A stretch of DNA of 64,000 nt from Pseudalkalibacillus salsuginis. GTDB taxonomy: Bacteria; Bacillota; Bacilli; Bacillales; Fictibacillaceae. Every line of letters begins with the position of its first letter. Position 1 is the stretch's first letter. A model generated the notes under the pieces. The model saw only the letters and a program-made list of their open reading frames with translations, did no database searches and was not told the origin of the DNA. Below are positions 24,946 through 33,803 of this stretch, in pieces. The stretch lies in assembly GCF_021646685.1 (NCBI RefSeq), contig NZ_JAKJHW010000003.1, positions 62,001 to 126,000 on the forward strand, written 5' to 3'. The position numbers were made by a program, and so were the translations under genes.

Positions 24946-24985
24946 GAGTTTCCTCACGTTAGGAAACTCTTATTTTCATTTTTTT
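24946..24985 (+). terminator. Rho-independent terminator
   Basis: GAGTTTCCT (24946-24954) pairs with AGGAAACTC (24961-24969), followed by TTATTTTCATTTTTTT. It probably ends the transporter transcript. Confidence 0.8.
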
Positions 24986-25062
24986 ACAATAGGATGATAG
25001 AACTTCCAATAACGGATATGTATGTGATATTGGTAGGATGAAATGGGAAGGTGGCTGAACGG

Positions 25063-25266
25063 ATGGATAGGAAGAAATGGCTTTCTATATTACTTACCTT
25101 AGTGGTATTGTTTGTTGGGTTTGGGATCCAACAGGTTACATATGCAGATGCAGATTCAAATATCGGGAAATTCGAGTACAACGACAACTCCTTGCAGCCG
25201 ACAAAAACAACCGGATTCCCTCCAAAAGAAAAAGAGAAAGAAGACAAAGGGTTGTTCGGACAGTGA
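25063..25266 (+). CDS. Small exported protein (67 aa)
   Basis: Begins MDRKKWLSILLTLVVLFVGF, a basic N-terminus plus hydrophobic core typical of a signal peptide; VTYADADS offers a signal peptidase I site (ADA). The remainder is a short, charged, Lys/Glu-rich tail. ATG at 25063 follows AAGGTGG at a good distance; an in-frame GTG at 25051 has poor spacing. No family recognised. Confidence 0.6.
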   Translation: MDRKKWLSILLTLVVLFVGFGIQQVTYADADSNIGKFEYNDNSLQPTKTTGFPPKEKEKEDKGLFGQ

Positions 25267-25357
25267 AATTGGTGTGTTAACTATTTGGGGTTTATGAAAT
25301 TTTGAGAATAAGCGAGTATTTGGAAGGAAAATCAACTTTATTGAGGGAGTGTTCTAA

Positions 25358-25789
25358 ATGTTTAATATCAATGTTGAAGGAGCCGTATATAAGAAAGATA
25401 AATGGTTAATTATTGGACGTAGTTTGAAAGAAGGGCACACTGGAGGTCTTCTTTCGCTTGTAGGGGGTACAGTTGAAAATGAAGGTAACTCTATAAATAT
25501 ATTAGAAAGAACATTAAAGAGAGAACTGTTCGAAGAAGTTGGAGCGAAGGTGAAAGAAAAGCTGGACTATGTAAGGAACACTTCATTTAGATTAGATGAT
25601 GGTAGTGAAGTAATCGATATTGTTTTCCTCTGTGAGTTTGAAGAGGGAGAACCTTTTGTAAAAAGTCCAGATGAAGTTAATGCAGTATTTTGGATGTCAA
25701 CAGAAGAAATAATTAAACATCCAAAATCTCCAGTTTGGCTAATTGATAGTATAAAGGAAGCTGAGGCTCTACTTAAAAAAACTAATTAA
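25358..25789 (+). CDS. Nudix hydrolase
   Basis: A 143-residue Nudix-fold protein. The Nudix box lies at about residues 37-65: GGTVENEG then RTLKRELFEEVGAKV, keeping the REx-x-EE core that binds Mg2+. The spacing between the first Gly and the RE motif is longer than the standard GX5EX7REUXEEXGU by a few residues, a variation seen in some members. ATG at 25358 follows GAGGGAGTG. Substrate (a nucleoside diphosphate derivative) unknown; it stands alone. Confidence 0.85.
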   Translation: MFNINVEGAVYKKDKWLIIGRSLKEGHTGGLLSLVGGTVENEGNSINILERTLKRELFEEVGAKVKEKLDYVRNTSFRLDDGSEVIDIVFLCEFEEGEPFVKSPDEVNAVFWMSTEEIIKHPKSPVWLIDSIKEAEALLKKTN

Positions 25790-26239
25790 GATAACATAGT
25801 GTGTAGTTGAAGAAGTTATATCATAAAAGAGGGTTTTCTGTAATAAGGCTGATTAAAAATCAGTCTAAGAACGATCTTCCCGTTAAGGGCGCGCTTTTAC
25901 TCTAAACAAGGAAAGTGCCCTTATATGTAAAGGGCCACAACATACGTAGAAAATGATCAAACTTTTTTATTTAGGTTGTGTTTTGATCAAACTTTTTTCA
26001 AAACATGATCTTTTTTTGCCTCCCTATATTTACAATTTAATTCCCAAATCACACCATGTCCCTTTTTCTTGATATAGGAATAACGATAATATCGTTAAAA
26101 ATATTTGTAAAATTCGACCTATTCCAATCATTGGCGAATTGGGGTATAGTATGAAATCGGAAAGCAGCGGTTATCATTAAAAATTTATTTTATTTAAATC
26201 ATGCAGGAATGAAAAAATACTGCATCGGAGTTGAGCAAT
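25790..26239. other. Intergenic region with repeats
   Basis: GGGCGCGCTTTTACTCTAAACAAGG and AAGTGCCCTTATATGTAAAGGGCCAC (25888-25940) belong to the short GCGCCC repeat family. TGATCAAACTTTTTT occurs twice, at 25954-25968 and 25984-25998, 30 bases apart. No gene. Confidence 0.5.
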
Positions 26240-28435
26240 ATGACGAGTCAGGTTGAAACATTTAAAGTGAGTTTAAGGAATAAGCTCGAGTCTATCGTTC
26301 ACTTTTGGAATGAATTTATTCAGAACCATCCATTCATTTTACGGGTCTTTACGATTTTTTCTTGGATATCGCTATGTGCCTTCGTACTAAGTTTAATTTT
26401 TATGGAAGACTCCAGGAAAATGTTCGTCCAGTTTTTGTGGTCATTTTACGTCATTTTGCAATTTTGGTTGTTATGTCGAAGTAAAACTTTAACTTGGAAG
26501 AAGTACACCTACTTCTTTTTGGCAGGGGCATGGTTAATCGCACCGTTGAATTCTTTTATCGTCCGTTTCATTACGGCTATTTTCGGCGGGAGGGAACAAG
26601 ATGTATGGAGTCAAGCATTTTTAACCCCGATTGCTGAAGAAGTGTTAAAATTAATCCCCATTGGAGTTTATCTGTTTTTGTCACGACGTGCTTCCACATT
26701 AAGTTTAAGCGATTATGCGCTTATTGGAGCGGCAACGGGGGCTGGTTTTCAATTTTTTGAGGAAACCTCTCGTCGATTTATTTCTGGAGGTATTTTCGAT
26801 TATGGTGTGACACTATTTGGAGGGAAAGTGCTTCATTGGGATTTGTTTACACTATTTCCAGGATATTTTGAGGAGGGCTTTTTGCCTGATAAAATGTCTG
26901 CAGGACATTCGGTGCTAACCGCTATGGTAACGTTAGGAATCGGTTTAGCAGTGCGGTATAAGAATAAATTTAAACGGTCTACATTTATTTTTCCTGTTAT
27001 CCTTTTGGTTTGGGCCATTTTTGATCACGCAATATGGAATGCCAGTTACAATGCTCCGGGTTGGTTAACCGGAATCCATGATTTATTAGGAAGCGGATAT
27101 GCGGCAAAACCGGTATTTTTAATGATGCTCGGTGCTGCGTTACTCATCGATTATTGGGAATTGAACCGAGTAAGAGCGAAGATTCCAATGCTAGATGGGG
27201 AAACCTTGATCAATCCTGTTTCTGAAATGTGGAATTTATTCAGATGTATTTTTGAGGAAAGACAGCGTTTTGGATACCTGCTACTTTTTTATCGAGAACG
27301 GAGAGAACTAGGATTTACCTTGTTACACGGTAAAACAGAAGCAAGGGAACTTTTATCAGGCATAGAAGCAAATATTCAGAAGTACTACAAAGCATTAATC
27401 GTTGTCTTTGTAGCATTATTCTCAGCTATGTTTCTAACTGATTGGGGCGTTACTACCAATGGCCCCGAGGCTTGTATTGCCTGTTTATTTGATAGTCTGC
27501 AAAACTGGTGGAATGGTTTATCTGGATTGGAAAAAAGTTTGATAGTCCTTGGAGCATTTGCTTTAACGTTCCCGTTATTAGGATTCTGGTCGGCAATAGG
27601 TGCCGTGTCGACTGGAATCGGAATTGCAGCAGGCGGAGGTCAGATTGCAGACATCATCCGCAATCCTAAAAAATACCTTACGCCAGAAACGGCTCTTGCA
27701 GTGGGAATTGGTGCACTGTTAAGTCGAATTCCTTTTGGGAAAGCCCTTGTAAAACTAGGTGACTCGGTTTCATCGAAACTAAAACCTTATTTGAAAAAGA
27801 TCTTTGAATCGTTCACAGGTAAAAGTAACAATAATCATGACCATGACCAGAATTCCTCTGGGAAAAAAGATCCAGAGAATAATAACGATAGAAGTAAAGA
27901 TGAATCTGAAAAAAATAATGAAACGAATAAGAACGATAATAGTGAAGATGATTCCAAAGAAACTAAGGAAGCGAATAAAAATATTACTTTTAAACCAGGA
28001 TACGATAAACATTTGGTGGAAGTAGTAGATATTGTTAGGAAAAAAGGCAAGGGCGTAGTTGGAGGACATAATCTCAATCATTTCGAAAAGGCATTTAAAG
28101 AGAAAGGCTGGGATTTAGAGGAGTGTATTATTTCAAAAAGAAAGCACCCTTCCATCGAGGGAGTGTATGAAATAGAATATGGCTTACCTAAACTAGATAT
28201 GGAAGGAAAGCTAATACCTGGAGAGCTTAAGAATGTTTCTCATCCAAAAACTGTTTACGACCCAAACACCATATCAGACGAACAGATACTAAAATGGGGA
28301 GAAGAAGCCATGAAAAATGGTAAGGTCGTTGGCGCTGGGAGAGAGATAACAGGTGTTGCCTCTAACGGACTCCAATTTAGAGGCTTTATTGATGAATCAG
28401 GAGAAATATCAAATTTCTTCCCTACCCTGGATTAA
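26240..28435 (+). CDS. PrsW-type membrane metallopeptidase fused to a CdiA-like C-terminal toxin
   Basis: A 731-residue protein. Residues 30-310 contain about eight membrane segments and the PrsW peptidase motifs: E133-E134-x-x-K (AEEVLKLIP), E174-E175 (FFEETSRR), H223 (AGHSVLTAM) and H263 with N (DHAIWNASYN). Residues 395-515 hold further hydrophobic segments (LIVLGAFALTFPLLGFWSA; ALAVGIGALLSRIPFG), then an Asn/Asp/Lys/Glu-rich linker at about 520-583. Residues 584-731 resemble the nuclease domain of CdiA-family toxins: VVGGHNLNHFEKAF, HPKTVYDPNTISDEQIL and NGLQFRGFIDESG. ATG at 26240 follows GGAG at nine bases. The next gene encodes a CdiI-like immunity protein. No LXG, WXG or signal-peptide export domain is present, so the membrane peptidase may release the toxin (inference). 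Confidence 0.85.
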   Translation: MTSQVETFKVSLRNKLESIVHFWNEFIQNHPFILRVFTIFSWISLCAFVLSLIFMEDSRKMFVQFLWSFYVILQFWLLCRSKTLTWKKYTYFFLAGAWLIAPLNSFIVRFITAIFGGREQDVWSQAFLTPIAEEVLKLIPIGVYLFLSRRASTLSLSDYALIGAATGAGFQFFEETSRRFISGGIFDYGVTLFGGKVLHWDLFTLFPGYFEEGFLPDKMSAGHSVLTAMVTLGIGLAVRYKNKFKRSTFIFPVILLVWAIFDHAIWNASYNAPGWLTGIHDLLGSGYAAKPVFLMMLGAALLIDYWELNRVRAKIPMLDGETLINPVSEMWNLFRCIFEERQRFGYLLLFYRERRELGFTLLHGKTEARELLSGIEANIQKYYKALIVVFVALFSAMFLTDWGVTTNGPEACIACLFDSLQNWWNGLSGLEKSLIVLGAFALTFPLLGFWSAIGAVSTGIGIAAGGGQIADIIRNPKKYLTPETALAVGIGALLSRIPFGKALVKLGDSVSSKLKPYLKKIFESFTGKSNNNHDHDQNSSGKKDPENNNDRSKDESEKNNETNKNDNSEDDSKETKEANKNITFKPGYDKHLVEVVDIVRKKGKGVVGGHNLNHFEKAFKEKGWDLEECIISKRKHPSIEGVYEIEYGLPKLDMEGKLIPGELKNVSHPKTVYDPNTISDEQILKWGEEAMKNGKVVGAGREITGVASNGLQFRGFIDESGEISNFFPTLD

Positions 28436-28457
28436 TAATGAAGGAGCTGGAAGCATC

Positions 28458-28820
28458 GTGGAAGATATGAAGAGAAAATTGATAAGTTATTTCTATGAAC
28501 ATATGGGGGACGGTAAATTTTTACGAATCTTAAGAAGTTATGCGAATGGTGAAGGATATGGTAACGAATATGCGAGGTTTGTGTTTGCTGACTATTATGA
28601 AGAGTGGGAAGAAGATTATTTTGGTAAAGAAGGTATAGCCTATTACATTGATCGTCCTGCAGTAGAAGAAGACCAAGAAATTATTTTAGATTATCCAACA
28701 TTCTATAAATATTTAAGAGAAGATTGTGCTCGTTATCTTAAAGATTATCCACAAGACAAAACAGAAGTAGAAGAACAATTAGAAAGGATTAAAGAAAGAT
28801 TGAATATACAAGAACCTTGA
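28458..28820 (+). CDS. CdiI-like immunity protein for the PrsW-toxin
   Basis: A 120-residue acidic, soluble protein. YGNEYARFVFADYYEEW and IILDYPTFYKYLREDC resemble CdiI-family immunity proteins for ribonuclease toxins. The GTG start at 28458 follows AAGGAG and lies 22 bases after the toxin stop; codons further upstream overlap the toxin gene. It would bind and block the C-terminal nuclease in the producing cell. Its position, size and acidity all fit; the exact family assignment is from pattern memory. Confidence 0.8.
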   Translation: MEDMKRKLISYFYEHMGDGKFLRILRSYANGEGYGNEYARFVFADYYEEWEEDYFGKEGIAYYIDRPAVEEDQEIILDYPTFYKYLREDCARYLKDYPQDKTEVEEQLERIKERLNIQEP

Positions 28821-28848
28821 TTAGCTTTTATGCTTTTCAAGGTTTTCT
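28813..28848 (+). terminator. Terminator of the toxin-immunity operon
   Basis: AACCTTGA (28813-28820, including the stop codon) pairs with TCAAGGTT (28837-28844), followed by TTCTC. Confidence 0.7.
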
Positions 28849-29087
28849 CTATAGCGACATCCTTAGAGACCTTCCTGAAAGAAAAATGAAGAACCTGAAT
28901 GGGTGGAAGAAATACTTAGTTCAGTTTATAAAGTACTATGATAGTATAAGTTATTCCATTAATGGCAAGATTCTGAAGTAGTGAATTGCGCTCTTTCTTC
29001 ATGTATAGGGCCAGATTGTGGAATAAGACTTGCAATATGTGATCCTTTTAATTTATGGTTGTTATATTTCAATTGAGGAGTGATTAC
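28849..29087. repeat. Intergenic region with GCGC repeat copy
   Basis: TTATTCCATTAATGGC...GAATTGCGCTCTTTCTTCATG and GGGCCAGATTGTGGAATAAG (28950-29027) form one of the longer copies of the short interspersed repeat, with inverted TTATTCCA/TGGAATAA ends. No gene. Confidence 0.55.
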
Positions 29088-29375
29088 ATGATATTGGAAG
29101 CTGTTATGCTTCAAGTTAAACTAGGGATGGAAGAGGAATACGAAGAAGCCTTTCTTAATGCTTCTAAAATTATTTCATCAATGAAAGGTTACATATCTCA
29201 CGAATTACAACGATGTATAGAGGTAAGAGGGAAGTATTTACTTTTAGTTAAATGGGAGAGTTTAGAAGATCATACAGTAGGCTTTAGACAATCAATTGAA
29301 TACCTTGCGTGGAAAGAACAGCTTCATCATTTTTATGATCCCTTCCCAATAGTAGAACATTTTGAATCAGTTTAA
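29088..29375 (+). CDS. Antibiotic biosynthesis monooxygenase (ABM)-like protein
   Basis: A 95-residue ferredoxin-like-fold protein. MILEAVMLQVKLGMEEEYEE and KYLLLVKWESLEDHTVGF are typical ABM-domain strands, with FRQSIEYLAWKEQLHHF near the end. ATG at 29088 follows GAGGAGTG; in-frame codons before it lack support. Such proteins range from heme-degrading enzymes to quinol monooxygenases; no heme-ligand motif is obvious, so the activity is open. Confidence 0.8.
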   Translation: MILEAVMLQVKLGMEEEYEEAFLNASKIISSMKGYISHELQRCIEVRGKYLLLVKWESLEDHTVGFRQSIEYLAWKEQLHHFYDPFPIVEHFESV

Positions 29376-29760
29376 TCTTTCATAAGGATATTTTTTTCTT
29401 TATCAATACGCTTTTCCGTTGCAAGAAACGGGCTCTAAAATTTGACATACGCCTGAATTTTAAACTTATGTTTTTAAATAGGTGGTCCCCTTAAGGCCCA
29501 TCAAATATGTCATTCCACCAAGTATCAAAAAAGGGTGTTCATTAAATAAATATGAGTTTTTTCGAAAACGGAATAATCATAAAAAAGGTCGCATCCTACC
29601 CGGTTAGCTTCTCTAGGTGGTTTGCGATCTTTTTCATGTTCTGACTGGTCGCTGTCATCAGTCATTGTGCGTGAACTTTTTCTCGACCATTCCAGTTTAG
29701 AAGATAAAGATCCAGAATGGTTCATTGATAGGGAGGGAAAACATTTGTTTTTAACATTTA
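29376..29760. other. Intergenic region without a supported gene
   Basis: A minus-strand stem-forming segment (AAAGATCGCA...TGCGACCTTTTTT, 29588-29635) looks like a terminator remnant. The 66-codon minus-strand frame across it has no ribosome binding site and resembles no family I know. Confidence 0.4.
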
Positions 29761-29990
29761 AAGAAAGTATAAAATACTTTCTTCAATATAAGCGTAACTA
29801 AGGCTCAGCCTGCGCTAAAGGCTTGGCTTTACCAAGTTTTCTTAAAAGAAAATTTTGGTCGCGGTGAAGTAATGTCTAGCTCCAACGCCCAACCACTTGG
29901 ATCACTTCAGTCCTCCTGTGGCGGCAACTGCCTCCTCGTCGGACTTCCAGTGACCTTCGTGGCTGATCAGGGCGCTTGCGCTTTTCTTAA
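29761..29990. repeat. Dispersed mosaic intergenic repeat, copy 3
   Basis: 29761-29848 matches 20752-20835 (AAAGTATAAAATACTTT palindrome, ATATAAGCGnAACTAAGG, GCTAAAGGCTTGGCTTT). 29861-29990 matches 718-908 (GCTCCAACGCCCAACCACTTG; CTCCTCGTCGGACTTCCAGT; GCGCTTGCGCTTTTCTT) without the inner block found at 779-844. It ends at the stop codon of metC. Confidence 0.8.
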
Positions 29991-31171
29991 TAGGCTGTTG
30001 TAGGTTCAACATTGACCTGTTGTTCCAGGGCTGTTTCAAAATCCTGGATGAGGTCATCTGGATTTTCCAGACCGACTGATAATCGCAACAACGAGTTCGT
30101 GATTCCCCTCCGTCTCCGCTCCACTTCTGGCATCGCAGCATGTGACATTTTCGCGGGAAAGGAAAGGATAGATTCGACGGCCCCAAGACTAACTGCAAAT
30201 ACAGGCAATTGCGCCTTTGCGACGAGTGATCGTAATACACTTTCATTTTCAAGCTCAAACGAAAGGACTGCCCCTGGACCAGTTGCCTGGCTTTTTTGCA
30301 ATTGATACCCATTGTGATCTGGGAGTCCGGGATAATAGACGTGCTTTACCAATGGATGTCCCTGGAGATGGCGGGCGATTTTTCCGGCAGATTCCATCGA
30401 TTTTTCAAGTCTTACATGAAGTGTTTTCAATCCGCGGAGTACCAGCCATGAGTCTTGAGCTCCGAGGACTGCGCCGAATGAGTTTTGCAAAAATGCCAAT
30501 CTTTCTCCGATCGCCTTATCTTTAACGACGGCAAGACCGGCTACGACATCACTATGGCCTGACAAAAATTTAGTCGCGCTGTGCAATACGATATCGGCTC
30601 CAAGTGCCAAAGGCTTTTGAATAGCTGGGGTCAAGAACGTATTATCGACAAAGGTAAGGGCGCCTGCTTGTTTCGCCAGCTTTGCAATCGATTCGATATC
30701 TGAAACCTTCAGCAATGGATTCGAAGGTGTCTCTACATAAACCACTTTTGTATTTGGACGGATCTGCTTTTCAACCTCTGAAAGTTCGGTCATATCCACA
30801 AATGTATGATCAATTCCGTATCTTGATAGTACCTCTGTTACCATACGATAGGTACCGCCGTACACGTCTTCAGAGATGAGAACGTGGTCACCCTGAGACA
30901 AAAGGAGGAAAGCGGTTGAGATCGCAGACATACCAGATGCAAAAGCGAAACCTCTCGTCCCTTCTTCCAGCGAGGCGATTGTATCCTCCAATGCCTCCCT
31001 TGTCGGATTTAATGAACGGCTGTAATCGTATTTTCCGAACTGGTCGATATCAAACTGGTGATAGGTAGAAGAAGGATGGATCGGTACACTGACAGAGCCT
31101 GTCGTCTGATCGATCTTATGCTCATTGTGAAGCAGCTTCGTTTCAAATGAAAGTTGATTTTGGTGGCTCAT
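29987..31171 (-). CDS. metC: Cystathionine beta-lyase (MetC-type PLP enzyme)
   Basis: A 394-residue Cys/Met-metabolism PLP enzyme that would cleave cystathionine to homocysteine. VLHSATKFLSGHSDV contains the PLP-binding Lys (SATK); YDYSRSLNPTREALE and FAFASGMSAIS are family signatures. ATG at 31171 follows GGAGGTATTAAT and overlaps the metI stop (ATGA). Close relatives include cystathionine gamma-lyase and O-acetylhomoserine sulfhydrylase; the metI-metC order behind an S-box riboswitch matches Bacillus and supports MetC. Confidence 0.9.
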   Translation of the reverse strand: MSHQNQLSFETKLLHNEHKIDQTTGSVSVPIHPSSTYHQFDIDQFGKYDYSRSLNPTREALEDTIASLEEGTRGFAFASGMSAISTAFLLLSQGDHVLISEDVYGGTYRMVTEVLSRYGIDHTFVDMTELSEVEKQIRPNTKVVYVETPSNPLLKVSDIESIAKLAKQAGALTFVDNTFLTPAIQKPLALGADIVLHSATKFLSGHSDVVAGLAVVKDKAIGERLAFLQNSFGAVLGAQDSWLVLRGLKTLHVRLEKSMESAGKIARHLQGHPLVKHVYYPGLPDHNGYQLQKSQATGPGAVLSFELENESVLRSLVAKAQLPVFAVSLGAVESILSFPAKMSHAAMPEVERRRRGITNSLLRLSVGLENPDDLIQDFETALEQQVNVEPTTAY

Positions 31172-32280
31172 ATTAATACCTCCGTACATGCTTTTGTTAA
31201 GGATTGCTCTAAATCGTTGATCAGGTCCTCTGTATCTTCTATCCCAACAGAAAACCGGAGCAGTCTGTTACAGACACCGTTTTTTGTTCGAATTTCTTCG
31301 GGTATATCTGCATGTGTCTGGGTGGCAGGATAGGTGATGAAGCTTTCAACCCCTCCTAAGCTTTCTGCAAAGGTTATCAGCGATAGGGCTTGTAAAAGCG
31401 GATTGACACAGGATTCGTCGATGATCCGGAAAGAGAGCATTCCGCCTCGACCGGGGTACAGCACATCGGTGACAGCCTTGTGTTTTGACAAGTAGTCAGC
31501 AATCCGCTGCGCGTTCACCTGATGTTTTTCCATGCGTAATGATAATGTTTTCATACCTCTCATCAACAACCAGGAATCGAAGGGGCTCAAGACAGCACCT
31601 ACGGCATTATGGTGGTCTGCCAATGAGTCGCACAGTTCTTTTCCCTTCGCGACGATCAGCCCTGCGAGCACGTCGTTATGACCTCCCAAATATTTGGTGG
31701 CACTATGGATGACGATATCCGCCCCAAGCTCGATCGGTCGTTGCAATAGAGGTGTGTAGAATGTGTTGTCGACAATGAGTAACAATCCATGTTCCCTGGC
31801 GATCGCAGCAACGGTTGGTATATCTGTTTCTTCCATAAGTGGATTGGTCGGCGTCTCGATGAAAATCGCTTTCGTTTGGTTTGTGACGGCTTTTTCAATT
31901 GACGTTGTGTCTAACGTATCAACATACCTGCAGTTAAGCCCCCATTTGCGGAAACCTTTTTCAAATAACCGGTAAGTTCCGCCATATAAATCTTTACAAA
32001 CGATAAATTCGTCTCCTGACTGGAATAATGAGAGTAAGGTCATGATGGCAGCCATCCCGGAACTGCAGGCAAATCCTTGTTCACCGCCTTCAAGGTCGGC
32101 GATGGTCTTTTCAAGAACCTTTCGTGTTGGATTTCCTGTCCGGATATAATCATAATCGGTCGGTTGGCCGATTCCATCGTGTCGATAGGCAGTTGAAAAG
32201 TATACTGGTGGATTGACCGTTCCTGTGACGCTCTCACTGCGGTTTCCGATCTGTGCTAGTTTCGTCTCAAATTTATACAT
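31168..32280 (-). CDS. metI: Cystathionine gamma-synthase / O-acetylhomoserine thiolyase
   Basis: A 370-residue PLP enzyme of methionine biosynthesis, joining an activated homoserine with cysteine (or sulfide). VIHSATKYLGGHNDV has the PLP Lys; YDYIRTGNPTRKVLE and FACSSGMAAIM are the family signatures. ATG at 32280 follows AGGAGGATTATTG. It is the first gene of the SAM-riboswitch-controlled operon and overlaps metC by four bases. Confidence 0.92.
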   Translation of the reverse strand: MYKFETKLAQIGNRSESVTGTVNPPVYFSTAYRHDGIGQPTDYDYIRTGNPTRKVLEKTIADLEGGEQGFACSSGMAAIMTLLSLFQSGDEFIVCKDLYGGTYRLFEKGFRKWGLNCRYVDTLDTTSIEKAVTNQTKAIFIETPTNPLMEETDIPTVAAIAREHGLLLIVDNTFYTPLLQRPIELGADIVIHSATKYLGGHNDVLAGLIVAKGKELCDSLADHHNAVGAVLSPFDSWLLMRGMKTLSLRMEKHQVNAQRIADYLSKHKAVTDVLYPGRGGMLSFRIIDESCVNPLLQALSLITFAESLGGVESFITYPATQTHADIPEEIRTKNGVCNRLLRFSVGIEDTEDLINDLEQSLTKACTEVLI

Positions 32281-32311
32281 CAATAATCCTCCTTAGTTGA
32301 TAAAACACCTT

Positions 32312-32480
32312 AAAAAAGAAAAAAGCCTTCCTAAGAAGAAGACTTTTGTATGTATCCGTCATTCTTCTTATCTTCACAAGTTCAAGGAACCTGCTGGAAT
32401 TAGCACCTTTTCAACGTTGAACGCGTTGATGGTTGCTGAGGTGTCGTCGGGCCATTCCCTCTACCTCTCTGGATAAGAAA
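32312..32480 (-). promoter_or_regulatory. SAM-I (S-box) riboswitch with terminator
   Basis: Read on the minus strand: CTTATCCAGAGAGGTAGAGG, then GGCCCGACGACACCTCAGCAACC, AGGTGCTAATTCCAGCAG, and GAAGATAAG closing P1, all in S-box order. A terminator follows: AAGTCTTC pairs with GAAGGCTT, then TTTTCTTTTTT (about 32312-32347). When SAM is abundant, it should end transcription before metI. Confidence 0.97.
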
Positions 32481-32772
32481 TTCAATTATTTAATTTTGAA
32501 ACTAAACATACATCAAATCAGAGGGAAGTTCAAGCATTTTTCTAAAATTTTATCAGAATATTTAAACTTATATATCTGATCGGAAAACTAAGTAATATGC
32601 TTTATTCCCTTAATGGAGCAGGCGGATTTATAGCTGATTCACCTGAAAGTTTACTGTTAGTTCCATGGCTGATTTTATAGAGATTCAATTCGTTAATCAT
32701 AAACTTTGCTATGATTTCTCCCCAACCCACCGATTAAGTGTTAAAGTAGGTTGTAAAAGGGGATTAATCGAG

Positions 32773-33738
32773 GTGTCGAGTTTGTACAATGAACCTATTT
32801 TTTTGAAGCCTGTTTTTAAAGATCGTATCTGGGGTGGGACGAAGCTGCGCGAAGCTTTCAGTTATGAGATCCCGTCCGAGACTACGGGGGAGTGCTGGGG
32901 GATTTCGGCACATCCGAACGGTCCGAGTAAAGTGTTGAATGGCCCATTAGAAGGGAAAACGCTCGATCAAGTGTGGGACGAGCATGCTGAATTGTTCGGT
33001 AACCAGGAGGGCGAGGAGTTTCCATTGCTCGTTAAAATTTTGGATGCGAAAACGGATTTGTCTGTCCAGGTGCATCCAGATGATTCGTATGCGCAGAAAG
33101 TCGAAGGCGAACCTTACGGAAAAACAGAATGCTGGTACGTCATCGATTGTGAACCTGGAGCTGAACTTGTGTATGGCCACCACGCCAAGTCGAAGTCTGA
33201 GTTTGAACAGATGGTTGCTGAAAACCGTTGGGATGACTTGCTTCGTACAGTTCCGATCCAACCGGGTGATTTCGTCTATGTGCCGAATGGAACCATTCAT
33301 GCGATTGGGACAGGCACGATGATCCTTGAAACGCAGCAAAGTTCAGACGTAACGTACCGTGTATATGATTACGATCGCCGCGATACGGAAGGGAACACGC
33401 GTGAACTCCATATCGAGAAATCGATTGAAGTAGCGATGATTCCCCATGAGGATGCGAAGTTTGAGCCTGTCGAGTCCACGATTGATGGCTTGAAGAAGAC
33501 GAAGCTGATTCAGGAGAATTATTTTACTGTCTATCGCTGGGAATTGGACGGCCCCAGTGAACAATATGAAAATCGGGCCTACTTGCTTGTCAGTGTTTTA
33601 TCAGGAGAAGGAGAAATTACGACAGATGGTGGTATCTCTCTAATCAAAAAAGGGGACCATTTTATCATTCCGTCAACCGTCAAACAGTTTTCTTTGGACG
33701 GTAACGTAGAATGTATCGTGTCACATCCAACAGTATAA
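32773..33738 (+). CDS. manA: Mannose-6-phosphate isomerase, class I
   Basis: About 321 residues. FLKPVFKDRIWGGTKLREAF is the usual opening of Bacillus ManA. SVQVHPDDSYA and GKTECWYVID supply the zinc ligands (Q, H, E) and GTIHAIGTG the last His. The start is either GTG 32773 (AAAGGGG upstream) or TTG 32782 (GAGGTG upstream); codons further left do not resemble the family and lie in the 290-base gap after the riboswitch. It interconverts mannose-6-P and fructose-6-P and precedes a ROK fructokinase. Confidence 0.92.
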   Translation: MSSLYNEPIFLKPVFKDRIWGGTKLREAFSYEIPSETTGECWGISAHPNGPSKVLNGPLEGKTLDQVWDEHAELFGNQEGEEFPLLVKILDAKTDLSVQVHPDDSYAQKVEGEPYGKTECWYVIDCEPGAELVYGHHAKSKSEFEQMVAENRWDDLLRTVPIQPGDFVYVPNGTIHAIGTGTMILETQQSSDVTYRVYDYDRRDTEGNTRELHIEKSIEVAMIPHEDAKFEPVESTIDGLKKTKLIQENYFTVYRWELDGPSEQYENRAYLLVSVLSGEGEITTDGGISLIKKGDHFIIPSTVKQFSLDGNVECIVSHPTV

Positions 33739-33803
33739 GAATCAAAGTGCCGAAGCTGCCATCTTAGTTTTGGCACCTTTCATAGGAAAAGGAGTGTGTT
33801 TTG

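Noticed and set aside
27779-28081. Minus-strand frames opposite the toxin linker
   Set aside because: They are the antisense of a low-complexity Asn/Asp/Lys linker.
29525-29725. 66-codon minus-strand frame, possible transposase tail
   Set aside because: I looked for insertion-sequence C-terminal motifs and terminal repeats and found none.
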